A stretch of DNA of 64,000 nucleotides, taken from Atrichornis clamosus. Taxonomy: Eukaryota; Chordata; Aves; Passeriformes; Menuridae. The notes below the pieces were generated by a model. It did no database searches. It was not told where the DNA came from and was given only the letters and a program-made list of their open reading frames with translations. This document shows positions 50,525-60,015 of this stretch, in pieces. The position numbers were made by a program, and so were the translations under genes. Location of the stretch: the NCBI GenBank assembly GCA_013400975.1, contig WBMZ01008997.1, positions 236,240 to 300,239 on the forward strand, in the 5' to 3' direction. The stretch's first letter is position 1. Every line of letters starts with the position of its first letter.

Positions 50525-51150
50525 GAAGAGTGACGTGACCTAGCAATGTGTGTTCACAGTGCAGAAAGACAACTATAGCCTGAGCTGCATCAAAAGCAGA
50601 CTGACCAGAATACTGAGGGAGTTGATTCTGCCTCTCTAGTGCACTCTCATGAGGCCTCACCTGGAGTGCTGCATTCAGCTCCCAATATAAGACAGGTATA
50701 CACTTGTTGAAGGAAGTCCAGAGGAGTGCCATGAAGTACCTCTCCTATGAGGTACTGAGAGAATTGAGGCTCTTTGGGCTGGAGAAGAAAAGGCTCCAGG
50801 AAGACCCGATAACAGCCTTCCAGTACCTAAATGTGGCTTACAAGGGAGCTAGGGAGGGACTTTTCACGTGGGCTTTTCATGTAGTGACAGGGCAGCAGCA
50901 AATAGCTTCAAAATGAGAGAGTACCTTTAGATCAGATATAAAGAGGATATTTTTTACTGTGAGGTTGGTGAGCACTGGAACAGATTGTCCTGAGAAACTG
51001 TGGATGCCCCATGACTGGATGTGTTCAAGACCAGTTGGATGGGGCTTTGAGCCACTTGGCCTAGTGCAAGGTGTCCTGTCTATGGCAGGGGGCTTGGAAC
51101 GAAATGATCCTTAAGGTCCCTTACAACCCAAACTATGCTATAACTATATA
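49495..51150 (+). mobile_element. CR1 copy, 5'-truncated, about 1.65 kb
   Basis: This is a non-LTR retrotransposon copy from the start of the reverse-transcriptase region to the 3' terminus. It starts with the EKAEVLNDFF block and continues through the RT blocks ([21 protein letters not shown], SGVPQGSV) and the C-terminal region. The 3' part includes CTGGAGAAGAAAAGGCTCC, TTTTTTACTGTGAGGTTGGTG and GAGCACTGGAACAGATTG. The terminus is AATGATCCTTAAGGTCCC followed by a decayed tail with CTATGCTATAACTATA. Translation is broken into at least four frames. It is in the opposite orientation to the larger CR1 at 56985-60015 and from its divergence is probably older. Confidence 0.92.
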
Positions 51151-53334
51151 AATGTTCATTCTTGAAAAATCACTGTGAAATATGACATTTTGAATAAGGT
51201 TCTAGCCTCAAAAGAGGGTGGTATCAATTTCCATGTATTAAAAGAAATTGCATACACTACACAGCTGTTGTACCTAATCCTTACAAGCAGTGAAGCTAAT
51301 TAGCCTTGGCACAGCAACACACTGACATTGCTACATTGCTTGGGTTCTGTCAGAGCAGCTCAGGTATCTCCACAGAACTGCACAGTTCAATGCAGGCATA
51401 CACAACAGGAATCAAATTCTCACTTCGCATATTCCACTGCTTAGGTAATGCCAACTCTGAAGTCAAATAATGTCACTAATTAAAGGAGCATTTTTAGCAG
51501 AAGCAGAGCATTAGCTAGCAGATTGCAGCTGAGTAGGGAGGGGAAAGAAATGATGAGGACACAAACCTGAAAAGTAAAATGTGAAGAAGCATATACCAAA
51601 AAAATGCTTATAATTTTAGATTCTTGTTCCCTCATATAGCTCAATATAATAATTTAAACTAGAAAATATAAAATTGCAGGTAATATAGTAAACACTGCAG
51701 CTACCATGAGGGTGAACAGCGTTACAGGTGTTTGATATAAAAGAGCACTCACGATCTTAAATATAGCTTCTAATTAAATAATTTTTTTTACTTGAAACAC
51801 AATGAAAAATTATTTTTTCTTACACATACTACCTGGAATTTTGTCTCACTATAAAATAGGCAATGAGAGAAAATTATACAGAAGCACGAAACCCTTCTGT
51901 AATAAAAAATATATGTTATCACATACATGTATATTTTTTTATCTCTACTGATTTTATGTCTAAACAGCTAAGTATTTTTCCAGTGATACTACCCCTGATA
52001 AATGTTTGCATTACTGCTAATCTTGTAACTGGACTATGTAGTCTATACATATTCTGAACACGGTCCCTGAAGTTCCAAGTGCACACAGGTATATTAACAC
52101 TAAGATTGAAAAATGAAGCTTTATTCCTCTCACCCCAAACTGAGTAGTACATTTTTTCCTAGTATTCTATGTTGATTTCAATGGCACGTGGAAAATATTC
52201 AAACAGGGAGCAGTAACTCATTCAATTTTTCCTTTAAGCAAGCAGCAGCGTGCTGTCTGAATCCAACCCATAAGATGTCTATGCCTAATTTGTTTCAAAC
52301 AGTTTTTAAAACAGCTGTCAAGGCAACCTGAAAAGGCAAACAATAACAGACTTTCAGCTTTTAAAGGCTCCTGTGGAGGGGTCTGGTACCAATAGCCACA
52401 AGTTGCCACAGGCAAGCAATCCGATCCCACATTTGGGATTTGGTCCAATCTTGGACCATCAGTAAACGATTCTTGGGTGGATAAAGGGCTCAGCAGAGCT
52501 CACCTGGCATAAAGCAAAATAGAAGTGGTAGAAGCAGATTTGACACAAACACTTCCGTTTCTACATTACCTCCCACTTATACTCAGGGTTAATGGGTCTC
52601 ACTGAGCTGGATCACACTGCATGACCCCCTGTGTCACTGAGGAAAGGCTTTTGTGTAATTCTGTGACTGCATATAGCATTAGATCCATACTGTACAACCA
52701 GTTGCAAAAGTTGACTTTCTGATTTCCTCTTTGGTTTGCTATTTTGCCCCCGAACCATGCCCCATGGGAAAAAATAGAAGGTTTTCAGTGGAGCAGGTCA
52801 TCAAAATTCCTCCCTGTCCTTTATCTCAATCTTCTTCCTTTTGGCCTGAATTCTTTCTGAGTGATGCTTCACAGATATTCTGGCAACACTATACCTGCCT
52901 TTGTGTTACAACCAAAATACATCAAGCCCTTCAGGCAGCAATCAATTTTTATCAGTTTGTGAAAGCAATCAGAAAACCTGGACTCACAACATTAAAATAA
53001 TGGGAATGCTTAAGCAATGCAAATAATTTTAACATGACCCAGCTTCCACTTTAATATCTGGAATTGTGAATGGGAGGAGTGGAAAAAAATCTAAACTCAT
53101 TAAAATATGTGCTCTTGTAGGAGGAAGACCAACTGAAACAGACACCTTGGTTGAAGGTGCAATATCTATATAATTCTGTATTGCTGCATAGGAGGAAGTC
53201 ACACTCCTGTCAAAATTTTTTTTGTACTTTCACATCTTAAAGCTGTTGACCAAAATTACTCTTAGTCAAGATCTGTTTTCAGAAAAATGTGTCTGTGTCA
53301 GAACATGGTGGGGGAGAAGCTTCTAAGTTCTCTT

Positions 53335-53360
53335 TGTGTGCGTGTGTGTCTGTGTGTGTG
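53335..53360. repeat. (TG)n microsatellite, interrupted
   Basis: About 26 bases of TG dinucleotides with CG and CT interruptions. Confidence 0.88.
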
Positions 53361-55265
53361 TCTATTTGAAAGGCTGTTATCAGCATGTCAGGGTGTGTGG
53401 CTTTGGCGTCGTCTGGCTGTGAAGCTACACAATGCATCCTATGTAAGAGTTGCAAGGTGATCTAGGTTGAAACCAAGCCCCTCATACCTACCATCAGGGC
53501 TGAAAGGTAGAGGGAATTTTCAACTAATTCATGACTTTTTTTCCTGCAATTCAAACTCAGCATAGTATCAATGTACCAACTCAAGTTACTCCACTTCCCT
53601 TTTATCAAATATTTTAAAATTGAAAGGTGCTGAAGAATATTTCTAAATTATTTCCTTTGTCCAGAAGCATGATAGAAACCAGAATAATGGATACCTCAGT
53701 GTTAATAAACAATTGGTATGCACTTAAGCTAAACACCTGCTTAAGTATGAGCAAATGCTATTTTCTTCTTTCCAAAATAAGAACTCGGTAATCTCTTAAA
53801 AGAAGAATTCCTAGATGTTTAATACTTTCACAGTCATATTTATTCATGTACTTTGAGGTACATTTTGTGGAAGCAAAGTTCAAGACTCAGTTCTGTCTGT
53901 CTCTCTACTTGTGTGGGTGGCCTTGTAATTTCTCTCGTCTTGTAATCAGACATTTGTAAAAGAGCTACATTTTGTAAACTGGCCAGACCTAATGCTCCCC
54001 CAAAAGGGAAGTTGAGGATGTGCACATCTTTGCTTTGGTAAGATGTTATGAATGCTCTCCCTCTACTGTTTCCCTCAGATGAAGTATTTTGAGGAAAATA
54101 TATTGTATCTCCATATAAAGAGTATATATAGATATATACACACATAAAATATATATAAAATTAGTGTACCTTAATCTCCAATTAAGGCAAATTCTGACTG
54201 AAGTAAAGCCCACAGAAAAACGCCAGGATTTTTTGATAAGACATGATTTTCTTACTTATCTTGTCAGATGGATATTTTCAATTGTAACTTTGGTATATTG
54301 AGATGTCATGAAGCTGTTGCAGCTATACCTACAGAGGTGAATTGAACTAATCAATAACATAACATCCATGCCATTTATAACGTCAACATGAATTCTCACA
54401 GAATTTTAAACTACAAAACAGTAATACTCTTAGAAAATATCCAGGCTTGACACAGGGCAGCCTCTTTTAAAGCCATTTTGACCATATTAATTCAGACTAT
54501 GTCATGCCATTTACCTTCTGGGACAGATAAAATATGGTCATGATCTATTTTATTATGCTCTGTATACCTCAAAAATTTTCCATAGAGGACCATTTGTTTA
54601 AATACAGGTTATGATATATGAGTTTTATGATTAGTAAAAAATTTAATGTCTTAAAATTATAGCTCCCACAGAAAGAGTTTAAGAGTAAATTTTAGTTTTA
54701 GTGAAGATAATTCTCACAGGAATTTTGTTAGAGATTACTGAGCTTTATAATTGTAAAATCTTAATATATGGCATTTGCTTTTGACCTTAAATGGTATTAC
54801 TTGGTAGAAAAATAGAATTAAAAAATTAAAAATTAAAATAATTATCATTTCCCTCCCAGATTACTTAGTCAAAATTTTCCTTTTATGTCATTTTCCTACA
54901 ATAACTTCAATCTGATTTTGCTAAACATCCCAGTATCTTAACACAAGGATTTTTTAAATAAAAGTTTACCTAATCCCATATCATTATAAATCTTGAATAA
55001 AAAATTTTAATCTTGAATAAAATTCTGGCTTTCTCTATCACTTAAAATTATCACCTTAGAAAACACAGGCTTCAGATTTGTGATCCTGACATAGTATCCA
55101 GGACAAATACTTAGCCACTTGGTAACTGACTAAAACTCTGTGGTGTACCTCTGAATTTTAAAGGTATGTTGTAGTCACATACGCAGTTAGAAATCACCCT
55201 GTCTTAATCCTTTGATTTTTAGATTTTAATGCAATATTTTATTGACCTGAAAGACAAATAAAAGG

Positions 55266-55305
55266 CTGTGCATGCCTCATATCCTCTGTGCACACCTCAT
55301 ATCCT
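55266..55305. repeat. 20-bp tandem duplication
   Basis: Two copies of CTGTGCAYRCCTCATATCCT, differing at two positions, lie head to tail. Confidence 0.88.
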
Positions 55306-55607
55306 ATTCTTATGTATTGCTTTCTACAGTTCACCGTCATTCAGAATGTAGACTATTATAAATTATACCGAGAAAATAAATAGAACTGGTCAGTAACAAA
55401 TGTATGATCCATGTGCTGTATCTGTGCACAAATAGTGCTAAATCAAAGCTCTGACAGTGACCATTTCAAGGCATCTGTGGACACTATTGGGTGTATCAGC
55501 CATAGCAAAATATGTTTTTTACTAAAAGCACGCATTCTGACATCCAGACCCTGTTTCTGATAAAAACCCAATCAATTTGGTTATATATTAATATAAATGA
55601 AATGTTA

Positions 55608-55632
55608 CAGTTTGAATAAATTATTCAAACTG
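55608..55632. repeat. 25-bp palindrome (12-bp perfect arms)
   Basis: CAGTTTGAATAA pairs exactly with TTATTCAAACTG around a single central A (55620). Confidence 0.92.
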
Positions 55633-55780
55633 AAGAAAATCTTACCTGTTTAGTCAGCCTGGCCTTTCTCCTATGCACCTTATTCTTGCTTATAGATAAC
55701 TTTATCCTCAGAAATTAATATAGACTTAACCGTAAATTATGTAAATATAACCACAATTAATTTCATTTGATATATTTATG

Positions 55781-55835
55781 GCATATGTGTACACACATAT
55801 ATATATATATATGCATACATATATGTATGCACACA
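55781..55835. repeat. Alternating purine-pyrimidine tract, includes (AT)8
   Basis: All 55 bases alternate strictly between purine and pyrimidine. The tract mixes GT/AC, AT (55797-55812) and the 18-bp palindrome GCATACATATATGTATGC (55813-55830). Such tracts can adopt Z-form or cruciform structure and mutate quickly. Confidence 0.9.
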
Positions 55836-57078
55836 AATATGTATATACATTTCTTTTTAAAATTCTAATAGAGTGTTTTACTCTTGCATTAATATGCATT
55901 TAGTATATCTCACGGCTGCTCTGCCCTTAAGATTTATCTTAGTGTGAAGATTATTTTTGGCAATCATGGAGGAGAAAAGATAGAAATATCTATAATAGTA
56001 TAGGTTTTTTATAAAAAAACCCCAACCTCTGATTTAAGACCTATAAAAAGTTAAACAAATTCAATTAGAAGGTTATTAAAAGTTAACAGAAGACATTTAC
56101 CAAATGGATTGAGCCAACAAAGAGATGTGACCCAATGTGATCGTGCATAAATTTAAGTGCCAATACATTCCTCATCTTAGTCTTGAGAAAATGTAGGAAG
56201 GAAAGGAAATTCTAAATTTAGGATTTGTAATCAGGTCTAAATCAGGAAAATTCTTGGGGATCTCTAAATTACTTAGAACATTTCAGGAAAAAAGATACTG
56301 AAGCTATTGTGAAGACTCTAAATATGTCAGCACAATGCTTAAAACAGCTAAAAGGAGAAAAAGATGATAGGAATGGTTAGGGGGAAAAACTGTGGTAATA
56401 AAACAAAAATATCAACAAGCTCCTGTTATCTATGCTATATTTGGCTTCTGTCTTCGATACCAGTTGTAGTTCGATCACCTCCTCTCTAACAGCACATCTT
56501 AGAAAAAAGGTAAAGTTGTGACAAGGATGATCAAAGATGGTATCTAAAAGATGAACATAAAATCATTAAATATTCAAAAGGTTGAATAAGGAGTATTTGC
56601 TCACAACTTCTGACAACAAAGGACTAAAAAGGAAACCAAATGAAATATTCAAACACTGTTTACTACATGCATAATAATATCCTTTTTCATGAGTGTGGAA
56701 CTCACAGACTCTGGATGACAACAAAGTATAAATGGATAAGTGGTTCTTGTGAATGCAATACTTGCTCTCAGGAAACCTTTATTGCGGATTTCTGGAAGTG
56801 CCAAAAGTCTGCTTAGGAATTTTCTGTGTCTGCTTGCCCTCTGCTTCAATGCTTTAAATGTTTCCGGTGGACATATCAAGCACAGACACTAAAGCAAATT
56901 AATCCCTTGCATAAGTCCTAATAGCTGGGGATTTTTTTCATATGATCTTTAATAACCCCAAAATGCACATCAATGTGTTATGAAATAACACAGAATCACA
57001 GAATCACAGAATTAACTAGGCTGGAAAAGACCTCTGAGATCATCGAGTCCAACCTATGACCTACCACCTCCTCATCAA

Positions 57079-57797
57079 CTAAATCATGTCACTGAGCGCC
57101 ACATCCAGACTGTTTTTAAACATGTCCAGGGATGGTGACTCCACCACCTCCCTGGGCAGGTGATTCCAGTGCCCAATCACTCTTTCAGTGAAGAACTTTC
57201 TCCTGATGTCTAACCTTAACTTCCCCTGGCACAGCTCAAGACTGTGTCCTCTTGTTCTGTCAGTGGTGGCCTGGGAGAGGAGACCAACCCCCACCTGGCT
57301 GCAACCACCTTTCAGGCTGTTGTGGAGAGTGATACGGTCTCCTCTAAGCCTCTCCTGTTTTCCAGGCTAAACAAACCCAGCTCCCTCAGTCATTCTTCAC
57401 AGGGCTTGTGTTCCAGGCCCTGCACCAGCCTTGTTGCCCTCCTCTGGACGCACTCCAGCATCTCAACGTCCTTCTTGAACTGAGGGATCCAGAACTGGAC
57501 ACAGCACTCAAGGTGCGGCCTCACCAGGGCCAAGTACAGGGGATGAATTACTTCCCTGGTCCTGCTGGCTACACTATTCCTGATACAGGCCAGGATGCCA
57601 TTGACCTTCTTGGCCACCTGGGAACACTGCTGGCTCACGTTCAGTCAGTTGTCAACCAGTACCCCCAGGTCCCTTTCTGCCTGGCCACTGTCCAGCCAGT
57701 CTGTCCCTAGCCTATAGCCCTGTAGAGTGTTGTTATGGCCAAAGTGCAGGACTTGGTACTTGGACCTGTTAAACTTCATGTTGTTGGACTCTGCCCA
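57079..57797 (-). pseudogene. CR1 ORF2 C-terminal region, with stops
   Basis: This is the part downstream of the reverse-transcriptase core. It continues in the RT frame with [80 protein letters not shown] and [20 protein letters not shown]. Stops in that frame are TGA at 57798-57800, 57645-57647 and 57390-57392. All three fall where arginine is expected in the family, as changed CGA or CGG codons would give. After 57390 the frame shifts and the end reads [20 protein letters not shown] and [20 protein letters not shown]. This C-terminal block is well known in avian CR1, and its exact enzymatic role is unclear to me. It is not functional. Confidence 0.9.
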
Positions 57798-59105
57798 TCA
57801 ATCCAGCCTGTCCAGGTCCCTTTGCAGAGCCCTTCTACCCTCCAGCAGATCAACACATGCTCCCAGCCTGGTGTCATCTGCAAACTTACTGATGGAGGAC
57901 TCAATCCCCTCATCCAGATCATCAGTGAAGGTATTAAACAGGACTGGGCCCAGCACTGATCCCTGAGGGACACCACTGGTGACTGGCCACCAGTTAGATG
58001 CAGCACCATTCACCACCACTCTCTGGGCCTGGCCGTCCAGCCAGTTCTTAACCCAGCAAAGAGTGCACCTGTCCAAGCCATGCACTGCCAGCTTTTCCAG
58101 GAGGATGCTGTGGGAGACAGTGTCAAAGGCTTTGCTGAAGTCCAAGTAGACAACATCCACAGCCTTCCCCACGTCCACCAGGTGGTCACAAAAGGAGATC
58201 AAGTTGGTCAAGCACGACCTGCCCCTTAAAAACCCGTGCTGGCTGGCTCTGACCCCCCGGATGTCCTGTAGGTGCCATGTGATGGCACTCAAGATGATCT
58301 GTTCCATAATCTTGCCGAGCATGGAGGCCAGGCTGACAGGCCTGTAGTTTCCCAGATCCTCCTTCCGGCCCTTCTTGTGGATGGGCGTCACATTGGCCAG
58401 CTTCCAGTCCTCTGGGACCTCCCCACTGAGCCAGGTCTGATGGTAAATGGTGGAGAGTGGCTTGGTGACCTCATCTGCCAGCTCCCTCAGCACCCTAGGA
58501 TGGATCCCATCTGACCCCATAGATTTGTGAGGACCTAAGTGGCTCAGCAGGTCTCTGACTGCTTCCTCCTGGATAACAGGGGGGCTATTCTGTTCCCTGA
58601 CACCATGTACCAGCCCAGGAGGGCAGTTGTCCTGAGGACAACCTGTCCTTCTCTTGAAAGTTGAGGTAAAGAAGGTGTTAAGGACCTCTGCCTTTTCCTC
58701 ATCTTTAGTAACTAAATTCCCTCCTGCATCTAATAGAGAATGGAGGTTGGCCTTGCCCTTCCTTTCGCTGTTAACATATTTATAAAAATATTTTTTATTG
58801 TCCTTCGTAGAAGTGGCCAGATTGAGTTCTAACTGGGCTTTTGCCTCACTAATTTTTTTTCTACATGACTTAACAACATCCTTAAGCACTTCCTGAGATA
58901 CCTGACCCTCCTTAACAACATCCTTAAGCACTTCCTGAGATACCTGACCCTCCTTCCAAAGGTGATACACTCCTTTTTTTTTCTTTAGTTCCTTCAAAGC
59001 TCCTTGCCCATCCAGGGTGGTCGTTTTCCTCATTGGCTCATCTTTTGGCATATAAGGACAGTCTGTTCCTGTGCCTTCAAGATTTCTGTTCTGAAGCACA
59101 CCCAT
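57798..59105 (-). pseudogene. CR1 ORF2 reverse-transcriptase domain, long open segment
   Basis: The enzyme copies CR1 RNA into DNA from a nicked target. This is the longest open segment of the window, 435 codons; the true ORF2 start lies further upstream. Numbering from its first methionine: a linker with a 14-residue duplication (52-65 and 66-79), NYRPVSL (253-259), [14 protein letters not shown] (289-302), YLDFSKAFD with the first catalytic aspartate (320-328), [15 protein letters not shown] (377-391) and FADD with the catalytic aspartate pair (408-411). All RT core motifs are intact. The segment ends at a TGA (57798-57800) within DRLD-W, where DRLDRW is expected. Upstream it is separated from the endonuclease by a frameshift in 59030-59105. 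The core could once have been active, but the ORF as a whole is broken. Confidence 0.95.
58870..58953 (-). repeat. In-frame 42-bp tandem duplication inside CR1 ORF2
   Basis: Copies 58870-58911 and 58912-58953 have a 42-bp period and are identical or nearly so. They encode the 14-residue unit [14 protein letters not shown] twice between the endonuclease and the reverse transcriptase. As I know the family, CR1 has one such unit (the WKxGxVxxEEYRD-xVRxCR block). The duplication keeps the reading frame. Confidence 0.93.
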
Positions 59106-60011
59106 CCTGCCTGGACTCCTTGGTTTTTAAGGGCTGCTTCCCAAGGTACTCTGCGAGTAAGTTTCTTGAATAGGCCAAAGTTGACCCTCCAGAAATCCAG
59201 TGTGTTTGTTTTATTGATGCCTCTCCTTGTTTCACCAGATACTGAGAACTCTACTATTTCATGGTCACTGTGCCCCAGACAGCCTCCAACCACATCTCCC
59301 ATCAGCCTTTCTCTGTTTGCAAACAGCAGGTCTAGCAGAGCCACACCCCTGGTAGGCTCGCTCACCAGCTGTGACAAGAAGCTGTCCTCCATACACTCTA
59401 AGAACTTCCTAGACTGCTTCTTCTCTGCTGTGTGTAGTTCCCAGCAGATATCTGGCAGGTTGAAGTCACCTACAAGAACAAGGGCTGGTGATCTTGAAAC
59501 ATACTCCACTTGCTTGTAGAATAAGTTATCCACCTCTTCATGCTGGTTGGGTGGTCTATAACAGACTCCCACCAGGATTGGCCTGATCCCACTTGTTGGC
59601 CTTCCCCTTGATTCTCACCCATAGGCACTCGACCTTATCATCATTAATCTCAGTTTCCATGGCGTCAAGAGCCTCCCTAATATAAAGAGCCACCCCTCCA
59701 CCTCTTCTGCCCCTCCTGTCTCTTCTGTAAAGCTCGTAGCCATCCATTACAGCGCTCCAGTTATGTAAGTCATCCCACCATGTTTTTGTGCTGGCAACTA
59801 TGTCATAGCTTTCTTGCTGTACCATGGCTTCCAGCTCTTCTTCTTTGTTGCCCATGCTGCATGCATTAGTGTACATGCACTTCAGCTGGGCTGCTGACTT
59901 CACCCCTAACTCAGGCTTGCCACCCTTGGTCTTGTTTCTGGAGAGCTTAGTTGCATCCATTTGAAAAAGCACCCTCATCTTTCTGGTAAATTTCATGCAG
60001 ATGATTTCCAA
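59030..60011 (-). pseudogene. CR1 ORF2 endonuclease domain (APE-like), two frames
   Basis: This domain nicks target DNA to start insertion. The N-terminal frame (59556-60011, 151 codons) contains MYTNACSMGNKEEELEAMV (46-64), where TNARSMGNK is usual. It then has STKTWWDD (74-81), where the family has the catalytic glutamate of TETWW, here lysine at residue 76. RRGRRGGGVALYIRE follows. A frameshift near 59570-59600 leads to the second frame (59030-59572, 180 codons). This has VCYRPPNQ (3-10), LVLVGDFNLPDICWE (31-45, catalytic D and N kept), EPTRGVALLDLLF (72-84) and SDHE (102-105, catalytic D and H kept). It then runs to [12 protein letters not shown] before another frameshift. Loss of the glutamate and the two frameshifts make it inactive. 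Confidence 0.93.
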
Positions 60012-60015
60012 TAAA

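Larger units (their letters stand above)
51151..56984. other. Unique AT-rich DNA with microsatellites, no gene seen
   Basis: No recognised exon or transposon. It holds a TG tract (53335-53360), TA-rich sequence (about 54122-54160), a 20-bp tandem duplication (55266-55305), a 25-bp palindrome (55608-55632) and a 55-bp alternating purine-pyrimidine tract (55781-55835). Confidence 0.5.
56985..60015 (-). mobile_element. Near-complete-ORF2 CR1 retrotransposon, 3.0 kb
   Basis: This is the longest and best preserved CR1 of the window. The 3' end lies at the low coordinate. The octamer tail (three ATTCTGTG-type units, read on the minus strand) is at about 56990-57020, preceded by the GGACTCGATGATCTCAGAGG terminal motif. 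Reading upward in coordinate, it contains the ORF2 C-terminal region, reverse transcriptase and endonuclease, and reaches the start of ORF2 near 60000. ORF1 and the 5' untranslated region are absent, so it is a 5'-truncated insertion. The reading frame is broken by at least three frameshifts and three stops, listed under the component entries. Compared with the other copies it is well conserved and so younger. Confidence 0.95.

Noticed and set aside
57188..59519. Plus-strand open frames opposite the large CR1
   Set aside because: They are antisense shadows of CR1 ORF2. The minus-strand frames carry all the endonuclease and RT motifs.
56985..60015. Functional, mobile CR1 copy
   Set aside because: RT motifs are intact, but ORF1 and the 5' part are absent, there are at least three frameshifts and three stops, and the endonuclease glutamate is lost.
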